This document shows positions 1 to 9,020 of a stretch of DNA of 64,000 nt, piece after piece. The stretch is from the NCBI GenBank assembly GCA_964035575.1, contig OZ037903.1, forward strand, positions 521,001-585,000, given 5' to 3'. Each line of letters starts with the position of its first letter. The stretch's first letter is position 1. The translations under genes were made by a program, and so were the position numbers. Below the pieces are notes generated by a model that saw nothing but the letters and a program-made list of their open reading frames with translations, ran no database searches and had not been told where the DNA came from. This DNA comes from Rhynchopus sp. YZ270_cl-10 (Eukaryota > Euglenozoa > Diplonemea > Diplonemida > Diplonemidae).

Positions 1-1259
1 GTTTGGGGTCTCGAAAAAATTTGGTGGGTTTTTACCCCACCAACCTTTGTTGAATGACTGTAATACCATTTTTTCTCGTTTTGGGGGGCAAAACTGCCGA
101 AAACACCCCAAACATACCCCAAACGTCCTGGGACGGTGTGTGACCCACCCCAGAAGAGCACAAAACACAAAAAAAAAAAAATGATGAAAAATTCAAAATT
201 ATCCTGTTCTTTGGCATTAACTCTGTGACCCTATATTCAGTCAGCAGAGCCCTGTCTTTCTTGTGACTGGGGCATGGCACGCCTCGAAAGACGTGCACGA
301 AACTCTTTTACTGGAAAGTTGGTTCTCCACTTGCACTGTCTTCATTTAACAGCATAATTACAAGTGTGGGTTTCAACTCTTGGTTCCACCTTCTCATGGG
401 CTACTGCCGCAATATCACCGGATGTCATCACAACATCCCTGGTAAAACCGGAGTTATAACCCCACATGGACGACAGACCGATCATGTCTTGTCCCTTGTC
501 CCCATCTGTCTCCTCTTGCACCCAGCTGCACAAGACCCTCCCGAACACATTCGACATCAGGGATGGGCTTGCGATGCAAGCGCGCCCACCTCGCACCAGG
601 GTCTCCCTGTTCCCAAAAGGCTGATTACCGCAGTCGTTGCTGTTGCCAAAGTCATTTTTTCTGTGTTTTTTGGGCATTTCTGGGCAACAGAGAGAGTTTT
701 GAGTCTGAAATTCGGTCAAAATGCGGTAGGAGGTTGGTAAATGTGGGTGCTCTGGGTGGTCTGACCACCCAGAGAGAAGTGGTCAGAAAGTGGCCCAACG
801 GGTCTGGAGAATGATGAATGCGCGGTAAATAGGACGATAACACAGGGCAATTTTCTGACATAAAAATAGGTTTTTGGTCCCGAACAGAGCGTCTAAAGTG
901 TGAAAAACAGATGCATTTGAAAAGATTTGCTACTTTTGGGGTGATTTTGGGTATTTGCACACTTTCTGATGTCCGTTTTTTTCACATTTTTTATTTCAGA
1001 TAATATAGTCCTCGTGACACATTCGGCTGTGGTGAAGTTGAAAAAATTAGATCCATGTTTCCAGCGATTCAAGGTAGTTTGTGTGAGCCGGGGAAAATTA
1101 TGATATTTTAGCTGGAAATAGAGAATCCCGTACAAAATGGCCTTGGAAAAATTGAAGAAAAAAATTGAAACAACAGAAAACACATAATAACACAATTGGA
1201 CGCACCAAGAAGGGGTCGGTGGTCGAGCGGAGGGACGGGGAGGACCGGGAGCAGTGTAC
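1..1259. other. No recognisable gene; non-coding stretch
   Basis: I see no conserved protein or RNA gene here. Short open frames occur on both strands around 342-740, but they overlap each other in opposite directions and match no family I recognise. Small structures are present: a hairpin at 21-43 with 8-bp arms TTGGTGGG/CCCACCAA, a run of A near 168-180, and the perfect inverted repeat at 750-774 listed separately. Confidence 0.6.
750..774. repeat. Perfect 12-bp inverted repeat with 1-nt centre
   Basis: CTCTGGGTGGTC at 750-761 is followed by one base and its exact reverse complement at 763-774. It could form a cruciform or be a remnant of a palindromic element end. No gene ends beside it, so I do not call it a terminator. 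Confidence 0.7.
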
Positions 1260-1580
1260 ACCCGCATCAGAGGTGGGAAGAGCAAGGCTGTGTGAGAAAA
1301 CTTGCAAGGAATTTGTGGCTACAACCACATCAGGTCGCGCAAGACCCAAGAAGGGGACTTTGTAGCGTATTTTGAGAACATGAACAAGTCCGGAAACTCC
1401 CACAACACGATGTGGAGTGCGTTTTCACCCCTCAATACAGTGATGCAGGACTAGCATGATATCAAGCTGCAGGTCGAATACCCGAAGCTCACGGAGCTGC
1501 TGAAGAGTTAAGGACAAGGTGGCTAAAAAAGCTGTACATTCAAGAAGGAACAGGTGATCAAGTTCGCATTGCCCCTTTCT
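1260..1580 (+). mobile_element. Possible broken tyrosine-recombinase (Crypton-like) remnant
   Basis: Short stretches of translated sequence resemble the N-terminal, DNA-binding part of eukaryotic Crypton-type tyrosine recombinases: a segment like SGNSHNTMWSAFSPLN, where such proteins have a Ser/Thr-rich helix after a KSG-type turn, then a stretch like YPKLTELLK, where the family has a conserved Pro-Lys-Leu. The catalytic domain is not visible. The copy is broken, with several breaks, and is treated as a fossil. DIRS-type elements carry related recombinases, so the element class is open. The match is from memory of the family pattern and is weak. Confidence 0.25.
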
Positions 1581-1677
1581 ATTTTTATCCCTTTTACTCA
1601 CCACCTCACATCAACAGGTATATAGGGACTTGGGTTCCACATCACCACAGGACTATATGATCTAAAATCAAAATATT

Positions 1678-2303
1678 GATTTTCTAGAAATCTAGTACTT
1701 GGGCCATCTATGATCGTCTCCGTGAGACACGCAACAGGCTGTGAGAGCTTAGTGAGAGTTAGTGAGAGTTACCGAGGGCTTATGAGGTCCTGTGCTGTGG
1801 TATCTCGCACAGTCCACACTGTACACATCCGAAAAACACCTGCATTTGCATTTCTGGAATCCGTCCACTGTGTGGTAGGTCAATTTTCCGAGATGACAAG
1901 TTCTTGGTTTTTGTCAACATCGGTGTGAGGTAAAGGGGGCAAGTGAAACCATAGAGATGATTAGGAACAAGAAAAGGGTGTAAAAGGGTCAAGGGCTGCT
2001 CGCCGAAGGCGAAAAATTTTAGATACCGTACACTTTTCCAGGTGATTTGAAGAGTGATCTGACCACATTGTCCCAGTATAACATACACCCAATAAATCCA
2101 TTGGCGAAGGAACTTTGCACTTTTGACCACCACAGAACACATGTTGCCAGCCACACCACTAAAGTACAAAAAACCCCTCAGAACCTAGTGAGAGCTTAGT
2201 GAGAGTTAGTGAGAGCTGTGAGGGCCTGTGGGAGCTTAGTGAGAGCTAGTGAAAAAATCCCTCCTCGTTCAGAGATGGCCCAAGTACTATTTTCCAGAAA
2301 ATA
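1678..2303. mobile_element. Candidate short element with terminal inverted repeats
   Basis: A 17-bp sequence at 1693-1709 (TAGTACTTGGGCCATCT) recurs as its exact reverse complement at 2273-2289. Similarity extends a further 15-20 bp on the outer side of each arm, through an ATTTTCT(A/G)GAAA-like stretch. Just inside each end lies a cluster of the same motif, GTGAGAGCTTAGTGAGAG (about 1741-1770 and 2186-2215), in direct orientation. The 0.6-kb interior has no recognisable transposase. It looks like a non-autonomous DNA transposon. I cannot see a clear target-site duplication, so the family is unassigned. Confidence 0.45.
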
Positions 2304-2420
2304 TACTGGTTTGCTCAGTCCATAAAACCCCCACCCCAAAAGGTAACCTGAGCACTTATTGGGATATAATTTAACATCTGCTCGGACGTTCTGTTCGATT
2401 TTTGTTTTAATGCATCCAGA

Positions 2421-2657
2421 GTTAAGTTTCTGAATTCATTAAAACAAACATTGCGCAAAAAGACCAAATACAAATTTGATAGATCCCCTGAGAGGTAAAT
2501 ATGTTACCTCTCCTTAAGGAATTACAGGTAACTGGGGGGTCTGAGGTGACCGGTAATTCCTTAAGGAGAGGTAACATATTTACCTCTCGGGGGATCTATC
2601 AAATTTGTATTTGGTCTTTTTGCGCAATGTTTGTTTTAATGAATTCAGAAACTTAAC
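2421..2657. repeat. Near-perfect 105-bp inverted repeat (inner hairpin)
   Basis: The arms 2421-2525 and 2553-2657 differ at one position, and 27 bp separates them. Each arm holds smaller palindromes of its own: GAGAGGTAA/TTACCTCTC and TCCTTAAGGA. The segment is flanked by TTAA on both sides. The arms match better than the outer arms of the same element, which suggests this hairpin arrived later or was homogenised by gene conversion. Confidence 0.85.
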
Positions 2658-3662
2658 CCTTTATGGACCACGACCGATTTTTTCGGTTTGCTATGATTGT
2701 CTCTCCCATAGGTAAAATGAGATCCGATGCATATTTTTGATCGTACCTGGCCGCAATTGAAAGATTTTGAGCAGATCTTTCAAATGGAGCAGAAATCGAA
2801 ATAAAATGAGAAAAATGAAAAATGGAAAATTGAGGAGAGCTGATATTTTTTTCTGAAATTTTTGAAGAAAAAAATTATTCCGGCTGCGCACCTGTTTTTT
2901 CGGTTTTCGAAAATGGCTTTATTTGAAAGATCGGTTCAAAATCTTTCAAAAGAAAAAAAAATCGATCAAAAAGTCCTAGTAGATAATGTCTTACTGCATG
3001 GAGAGAAGGTACCAACCAACTACATATACTGTAATTGTACAGAGGTTGGACAGTACAAAAGTTGGGGCTTTTGGGACTTTTGGCCAACTTGGCATGGTGC
3101 TGAACAAAGGTGAACGCCGCATCCCCCGCACATGTAATCTGTTTTCAGACGCCTGTTTCCCAAGCAAGAAGAAGTTGTCGACCAACACCCTCCTGCCAGT
3201 GTCTCTGTACCTGACCGTGTTGATATAGATTTTCTGTACAATGTCCCTCAAAAGACAAAATGCAATAAATACACGGAGAAGAGGCACATCCAGTTCAGGG
3301 TCAGGAACTGCAACGACACTCGTTACTTTGCCCAGTCGCGGGTATTTTCCATTATTTTAGTTTCGTTCTGAAGACCGTAAAAAATGGTTCCCTGCACACC
3401 AAAGTTTGAATCCTCTGATGACTCAAGCGCGTCAGAATGGTACATTATTCCCAAAAAATGACCCAAAATACCCTATTATGTGATAATGCCGGGTGTGGAT
3501 GAGAGGGGATGAGAGCGTCAAAAAAAATCGAATCTTGCGTCTTTTTGAAAGATTTCGCACAAAATCTTCTCATTAAAAAAAAAAAAAATCTTCAAAAAGT
3601 CCTAGTGGAAGCCAATTTAGGTGGTTGCGTGGACATATATGTCCCCTCTGGTCCTTAAAGGG
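2657..3662 (+). mobile_element. piggyBac-like DNA transposon remnant, TTAA target duplication
   Basis: The ends are CCCTTTATGGACCA on the left and the inverse of CCCTTTAAGGACCA on the right (13 of 14 bases match), directly flanked by TTAA at 2653-2656 and 3663-3666. TTAA duplication and CCC-starting termini are hallmarks of the piggyBac superfamily. A 14-bp palindrome, GGACATATATGTCC, lies at 3631-3644, and two related A-rich subterminal stretches (about 2920-2985 and 3545-3610) end in the same AAAAAGTCCTAGT motif. At 1006 bp it is too short for a full transposase of about 550-600 residues. An open stretch at about 3141-3372 with a Cys/Lys/Arg-rich section could be a C-terminal piece, but this is uncertain. 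Probably non-autonomous or degraded. Confidence 0.7.
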
Positions 3663-3773
3663 TTAACTCTGGATTCATTAAAACAAAAATCGAGCAGAAC
3701 GTCCTAGCAGATGTTAAATTATATCCCAATAAGTGCTCAGGTTACCTTTGGGGTGGGGTTTTAAGGACTGAGC

Positions 3774-5882
3774 CATTTTCAAAAAAAAGGGGGGGGGGAA
3801 TGCTGTTTCCCCAGAAATGGGAAAAGTCCGAAAACCCCGAAAAACTACTCGGTTGTTCACATTTCTGATGTTCCTAGGCGCATTTGGAGGGCCTGCGACC
3901 GTTCAAACCACCCCTACAAACCCCCAAAAAATCCATATTCGCCAGAGATTTTGTGTTTTGAGCCTATCCCAGCTCAGATTTCAATTTATTTCACTAAAAC
4001 GGGCTTGGGCTTCACCGGGGCGGCACACTCCAGAATTTTACCCCCTTCAGACAAAAAACCTTTAGAAATGGGACCTAAAACAGCACCTGCACTCACTTCC
4101 CAACTCCATCAACAAAAACGACGCGAAGTGGACGAAGAAGCAAAAATGTGCAATTTTAAGCGCAATTTTTAGATTCATTGCAATTTTTGAAATGTTGCGT
4201 ACCGTGCACCAGAAATTTTCGTTTTAGCAAACATATGAAAGTAAAATTTACGGAGACTGACGATAATTACCAACGACAATACCATTTTACGTCAACATTT
4301 TTTAGAACTGCTGCGTACCGTGGCTTCGCCAGGAACCTTTGGGTATCGTGACCGCCGTTTCTTTTTGTAAATGTGCTGGGGTTACTGAAAACTTGTGGGC
4401 CCCGTGTCTGGTGCAAATATCAATGAAATGCCGAACTCCGCAGCTGGATAACCGAGGAATTCTGGTGACTGCGTCCGTGGAGGCATTTGCACCTTCAGCT
4501 TCACTTAGGTCGTACACCCCGCTTTTTGGGGGGACGCGACGTAAGCATCTCAACCTTACGCACCTTGGTGACCAACCTTAATGGTAATCCGTCCAAATCG
4601 GGTTACAACCTCACACCTCGATGCACTTGGGCCCTGGAACATCAACGTCCGTTGTGACCGGTGTGTCGCCTTCTGTGCTCGCTTCTGAACACAGTGGTGT
4701 GGGAAGGGAAAGGGAAAGTCTTCTGGCCATGGCGTTGGCAAGGTCAAGGACAAGGACAAGGTGTTTTTGGCAGGGACGGTGGCAAGGCAGTTGGGACGTC
4801 TGGACGGCTGAAGGGTGTTCCCATCGGGCCCACTCGGACTGGGGGTACTGAGGCCCGCAATGGCCGATGAAGGTGTATGCTAGGCTTCTGCGGGTTGAGT
4901 GCAGGTAAACCCTGAGCTGGTGACACATTCCGGCACAAGGGTGACGAAAGGGGTATTTCACGTACCAGCACTACATGTCCAGAAGACGTGACAGAGTTGG
5001 CAACTTCTTTATCAAGCTTTCGTGCAGGATGCACAAATCAAATTTAAGGTAAGCCTTAGGTTAGGACACACAGCACTTAACCTCGCTTTTCCGGGATTTT
5101 TACATTCATACTCTCCTCTGCGCCCCTCATTAGTTAGTCTTCACATTTGGGATTTTCGGGGGGAAATGTGAGTCGAAATATAAACCCCTCGTGACAGTGA
5201 ACCTTTGGTGGTGAGACAGAGTACCGTGGGGTGGACCCGTAACCATGCTTTCTGTACATCCATTTCGTGGATTAGATCTGATATGCCCTACAACTGCTTC
5301 CACTCATGGGTCAGATGAATGGAAGGATCATTGAAGAGATACAAGGTAATTAGGCCTGGGGACCTCTTCCCGTTTCGTTGTGCGGGAGAGGCTAGAGTGG
5401 AGCCGCTTATCCGGGAGAAAAAGTCGCTGGGAAAAAAAAGTCCCGGATGGGTCCCCAAGTTTCTATCTGAAGATGCAGGCATGAATTGCTGCAGTACACG
5501 GAGTGGGAAGATGGGATAGGAAGGGAAGGGAGTGTTGCTGCATACGATCATGTCAGAATGGTTTGTCTGCAATGGGACATCAACTGCGGCCATGGTTATG
5601 TTTTATAGTTAAATTAATTTGTGTATTTTGGTTCGGTAGCCTGGTGTGTTTGTTGCGCTGTGGACGCTTCGATCCCCCACAGATGTACTGTTACAGGTGC
5701 GTTTCGTAAGAACGAATGCGCTTACTGCCAAACCGTTCTGGTGTGTGAAATTTGAAAGGCCTGCCAGCCAATAAACAACAACCACACAACCTCTACCCTC
5801 ACAACCACTACCCATTGCCGCGCTCTGAACAATCCCACGCAAAAAAATAAAGACCCCAGACAGCGATAATCACACTCCCGTA
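3774..5882. other. No recognisable gene; intergenic or degraded sequence
   Basis: Short overlapping open frames on both strands show no conserved domain. Low-complexity stretches are present: G- and A-runs at 3781-3800, GGAAAG repeats near 4700-4720 and GGACAA repeats near 4743-4760. The 10-mer GCGTACCGTG occurs twice (about 4196 and 4313). I find no tRNA or other RNA gene signature. Confidence 0.55.
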
Positions 5883-6215
5883 ACGGCCATGCAGAACGCT
5901 CTCCAGGAGGTAACACTAATCACTCATGATCACTGGAGATAACTCGAGTGCAGAATATGAGGAATAGCGTCCATATCAACATCATCGCGAATCTCTTCAG
6001 ATACACGACCATGCGATACGACCTCCCAGAGTCGTTGCAGGCTACACCATCACCACACCCCACCCAAAGGGCTGTGTGCTGCGCAAGAATCACCCTCACA
6101 AGGCATCCACACCACACCACCCAGGGTACGCAACCCTCTGTGCAATAAGCTGTCGATGCCGTGGTCGGGTCACACTCCGGCACACCCTCGGAGTGTGAGG
6201 CAACCGTCCCTGGTT
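5883..6215. repeat. Dispersed 335-bp repeat, copy 1
   Basis: This stretch is repeated in the same orientation at 7047-7383. The two copies differ by one 4-bp length change in a CCAC-rich run and a handful of substitutions, and both begin ACGGCCATGCAG and end CCGTCCCTGGTTG. Flanking sequences are unrelated, so the ends are sharp. Near the right end each copy has a hairpin, CACACTCCG, 9-nt loop, CGGAGTGTG. No terminal inverted repeat or clear target duplication is visible, so it may be a short mobile element or a recent segmental copy. Confidence 0.8.
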
Positions 6216-7046
6216 GCGGCGACCCAATTGTGCAACACACTGACTTAGGGCCACTCAGGCAGCACTTTCCTACCCCACCCACAGCAGCAGAGTTGATGCA
6301 GGAAAAACTCTGGTCTGACAAAGAGAACTGTAACCTGCCCACACCGTGTGAACGGAGGAGGCGGTACACAAGAGCTCTGTCACCACAAATAACCCACTGA
6401 CGACACCTCACCTCACCAACGTGGCAGCCCTCATGCACACCAAGTCCACCAAGTCCACCCAGAGCCCTACACACAACGCCCTTCATGCTGTGCACCAAAC
6501 CCAAGGTGCAGCAGGACGAAAGACCACACCACGGCCACTTCACACTCTGGAAACCCCTCAAAGCTGTGAGCAGCCGTCCCTCGCCAAAGCCCTCGCACAC
6601 ATCTCGTGATAGCAGTCTTATGTTCCGGGCAATGCAAGATCGCCCTTCACGACATGAGAAAGCTGTACCTGCACGGCACATCACATTGTTCCCACCCCAT
6701 ACCCCATACCCCTACCCACACCTCCATGAGTTGTGACACTCCAGGCACACGCACAGCACGGCATCAACATAGCTCCACTTCGTCCTACCCACCCACATGC
6801 TTTGTATGCCATCCCAAGGCATTCAATCGCACGAGACGTATTGTTTCTAGACTCCAACCTTAACACTTTACACCTGCGGGAAGTAACGGTGTAAAGCTGA
6901 CTCGGGTGTCATGAATACAATAGAATGGAACGAGACAACCATTCACACACTAACCCCATCCCAGGTCATTCCACGACCAAAAAATGAATCTAAAAAAAAC
7001 GCCGTTCCCCCCCCCTTGAAAACGCTGCTAACGCCCTTGAAGCCCC
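6216..7046. other. No recognisable gene; C/A-rich spacer between the two 335-bp repeats
   Basis: The plus strand is rich in CCA and CAC runs, which lowers stop-codon density on the minus strand and gives long but unconvincing open frames there. A perfect hairpin, CTTTACACC at 6866-6874 with GGTGTAAAG at 6888-6896, is the only structured element I see. Confidence 0.55.
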
Positions 7047-7383
7047 ACGGCCATGCAGAACGCTCTCCAGGAGGTAACACTAATCACTCATGATCACTGG
7101 AGATAACTCGAGTGCAGAATATGAGGAATAGCGTCCATATCAACATCATCGCGAATCTCTGCAGATACACGACCATGCGATACGACCTCCCAGAGTCGTT
7201 GCAGGCTACACCATCACCACACCACCCTACCCAAAGGGCTGTGTGCTGCGCAAGAATCACCCTCACAAGGCATCCACACCACACCACCCAGGGTACGCAA
7301 CCCTCTGTGCAATAAGCTGTCGGTGTCGTGGTCGGGTCACACTCCGGCACACCCTCGGAGTGTGAGGCAACCGTCCCTGGTTG
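7047..7383. repeat. Dispersed 335-bp repeat, copy 2
   Basis: Second copy of the repeat at 5883-6215, 1164 bp downstream in direct orientation, with about 98% identity by eye. It carries four extra bases in the CCAC-rich run. The high identity implies a recent copying event or gene conversion. Confidence 0.8.
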
Positions 7384-7706
7384 AAACCCCCCCAAATTCT
7401 GCAGACGACAGCACCCTTCATCATGGCAGAGACCACCATCCACCCCACCCCACCCACAGATGTTTTTACTACCCCAACGAAAAAATCAAACATAATACCC
7501 CCATTTTTTTTTCCTTTGAATCACTCACAACACTGCATGCCTTTCATTATTTTTTGCGAGAAAAAAATGTGTGTGTTCTTCTGATGATATACTTGCAGCA
7601 TTGTGATTTGTCCTTCGCTGTCATGGAAACTCGAGTGTACAGGTCGAATGTCGGCTGTTCGTCAGAGGTTCGGGCAACGATCGGTGTGGTTCAGAAGACG
7701 ATCTTT
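7384..7706. other. 3' flank of eL41; no further gene seen
   Basis: This lies downstream of the minus-strand eL41 gene and probably includes its 3' untranslated region. I see no clear polyadenylation signal that fixes the transcript end. A T-rich run at 7505-7515 and a low-complexity CCACCC stretch at 7436-7458 are present. Confidence 0.4.
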
Positions 7707-7784
7707 CTATTTGGATCTTTGCCTCATCTTCCTCCTACGGAGTTTCAATCTCTTCAACCTCTTCTTCTTCCACTTCGGGCGCAT
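7707..7784 (-). CDS. RPL41: Large-subunit ribosomal protein eL41 (RPL41)
   Basis: eL41 is the smallest ribosomal protein, an almost purely basic helix that bridges the two subunits of the 80S ribosome. The frame runs from ATG at 7784 to TAG at 7707-7709 and encodes 25 residues, the family's exact length. It begins MRPKWKKKRLKR and ends RRRKMRQRSK; by eye 19 of 25 positions agree with the animal protein, including the invariant KMRQRSK tail. Seventeen of its residues are Arg or Lys. An in-frame ATG nine codons upstream would add MGSVPRPNG, which no eL41 carries, so I take the inner ATG; the CCCCAG just upstream could be a splice acceptor of a 5' leader intron. It lies 518 bp downstream of RPS13 on the same strand. 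Confidence 0.93.
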   Translation of the reverse strand: MRPKWKKKRLKRLKLRRRKMRQRSK

Positions 7785-7874
7785 GCCGTTAGGCCTGGGG
7801 ACGGAACCCATTTTACCAACCCAGAACCTTTTGCCTTATTGATCCTGGTGGGTTGTGGGGTGGTGTGTGGTAAA

Positions 7875-7898
7875 GTGGGAGTGGGAGTGGGAGTGGGG
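7875..7898. repeat. Short GGGAGT microsatellite
   Basis: About four GTGGGA units in a G-rich stretch, within the 5' flank of the minus-strand eL41 gene, where the transcribed strand would read as CCCACT pyrimidine-rich sequence. Confidence 0.7.
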
Positions 7899-7905
7899 TG
7901 GTGTG

Positions 7906-7927
7906 GTATTTCACAGCTTTGAAATAC
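7906..7927. repeat. Hairpin GTATTTCA/TGAAATAC upstream of eL41
   Basis: Perfect 8-bp arms separated by 6 nt, about 120 bp upstream of the eL41 start. It could be a protein-binding dyad in the promoter, or chance; no regulatory family is recognised. Confidence 0.4.
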
Positions 7928-8302
7928 TGTGGAATAGGCGGGGGGGTTGAAGCAAGTCAAATGGTACCACCCCTACTTTTTCTTGCTTGTCATCACCGGG
8001 TCTGCCCCTTCCCCGGCTTGAAACGAAAAAAATAAAAGAAAAGGGAATGACAAGTCTGACCAGTTCCCCCCAAAAAAAGAAGAAAACGACACACTTCGGT
8101 CAAGCATGCGATTTCGTTCCTTTCATTGATGATCGCTGGGTTCTTTTGATTTACTTTGTTCTCGTACCGAGCCTTCTCTCAGTTGCCTTCCCCCACTCCA
8201 CCCTCCCCTCCTTAAAGGGAGGAGAAGGAGAAAGCACACAAAAGAATTGATCTGTTTCTTGGAGCGGAAGAGAAGAAAATGGGGGCTTACAATTTCATCT
8301 GC

Positions 8303-9020
8303 TTACTGCACAAGCGCCGATGCGGAGGATGCGTCGAACTTCCAGTTCGGGGGGAGCCTGTTTTGTAGGTTGTATTTATGTTGATTACATTTGTCACATG
8401 TCGGAACCAAACTAGGTACGTGATTATGATTAGTGAGCCACCGTCATTGTCAAAAATTGTGTTGTCAACACATTAACATTACTGGTTATTGCAGTAGGAA
8501 TTCCTACAGGAAGAGAGGTAAAAAAAACCCAGAGCATAAAATGATGATTGAAATTGGGCATCGCTGTCCTTTTGTGACCGCATGAAAAGGGGGAAAGGAG
8601 GGGGGGAAAGATGACATACATGCGGGTACGGCGGTAGTAACGAGCGAGACGGTGGATACGGGACTCGATGAGGATAAGACGGAACTTCTGGTCCTTGTCC
8701 TTACGGTTCTTCTCCAAGTGCTTGCGCATCTGCAGGGCCTTCTTGACCATGTGGTACAGGTCCTCAGGGATCTCAGGGGCCATACCGGCGTGCTTCAGAA
8801 TACGGAGAACCTTACGTCCAGTCAGGTTCTTCACGGAGGAAACGCCAGCAGAGTCCCTCAGGCTGACTCCAATCTGGGACGGGGGAAGACCCTTCTTGGC
8901 GAACTTGACGATCTGCTCAATCACGTCCTTGGAGGACGTCTTGGACCAGGCAGCGGGCTGTCTCTTGTAGGGGAGGGTGCTGTCCGCCATTCCCTTTCCG
9001 AAGCTGTGCATGCGACCCAT
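8303..9020 (-). CDS. RPS13: Small-subunit ribosomal protein uS15 (RPS13), two exons
   Basis: Cytosolic 40S ribosomal protein of the uS15 family, which binds the central domain of 18S rRNA. Exon 1 is 8620-9020 (ATG at 9018-9020) and exon 2 is 8303-8357 (stop TAA at 8303-8305). The GT-AG intron between them (8358-8619, 262 bp) has donor GTATGT. Joined, they give 456 bases and 151 residues, the usual eukaryotic length. Hallmarks are the MGRMH start, [11 protein letters not shown] near residues 41-51, PEDLYH near 85-90, [12 protein letters not shown] near 99-110, [17 protein letters not shown] near 113-129, and an [17 protein letters not shown] tail in exon 2. The intron interrupts the ATG codon for residue 134. 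A pyrimidine tract ending TTTTTCAG at about 9059-9066 may be the acceptor of a 5' leader intron. Confidence 0.96.
8358..8619 (-). other. Phase-2 GT-AG spliceosomal intron of RPS13
   Basis: The donor is GTATGT (complement of 8614-8619) and the acceptor is ACAAAACAG, ending at 8358. Removing it restores the frame exactly between the conserved RYYRRTR stretch and the LPPNWK stretch, and gives the canonical 151-residue protein. This placement is therefore firm without transcript data. Confidence 0.92.

Larger units (their letters stand above)
2313..3773. mobile_element. Nested foldback (inverted-repeat) element with TTAA insertions
   Basis: The outer arms 2313-2425 and 3663-3773 are inverted copies (about four substitutions and two single-base length differences over about 112 bp). 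Between them sit, in order, a second inverted repeat (2421-2525 and 2553-2657, about 105-bp arms, one mismatch, 27-bp spacer) and a 1006-bp piggyBac-like segment. TTAA is found at 2422-2425, 2653-2656 and 3663-3666, the three junctions. If both inner segments are taken out, the outer arms meet as CCAGAGTTAACTCTGG, a perfect palindrome around TTAA. The structure therefore looks like a palindromic element hit twice at TTAA. A single long hairpin hit once is the alternative. Confidence 0.7.

Noticed and set aside
342-740. Overlapping open frames of about 125 codons on both strands
   Set aside because: They overlap in antisense without recognisable motifs, and neither has supporting splice or start context.
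1210-1235. tRNA-like box A (TGGTCGAGCGG)
   Set aside because: No matching box B or cloverleaf follows within the needed distance.
3141-3372. Confident transposase gene within the piggyBac-like segment
   Set aside because: Only a short Cys/Lys/Arg-rich stretch is present and no catalytic-domain motifs are visible, so I kept it as a possible fragment only.
5920-6684. Minus-strand open frame of 254 codons
   Set aside because: It lies in C/A-rich DNA where minus-strand stops are rare, is rich in Cys, Trp and Gly without a domain, and its last third is the duplicated 335-bp repeat. I know no family like it.
8620-9020. Unspliced 196-codon reading of RPS13 running through to 8430
   Set aside because: Residues after the RYYRRTRM stretch do not fit uS15. 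The spliced form restores the conserved LPPNWK tail and the 151-residue length.
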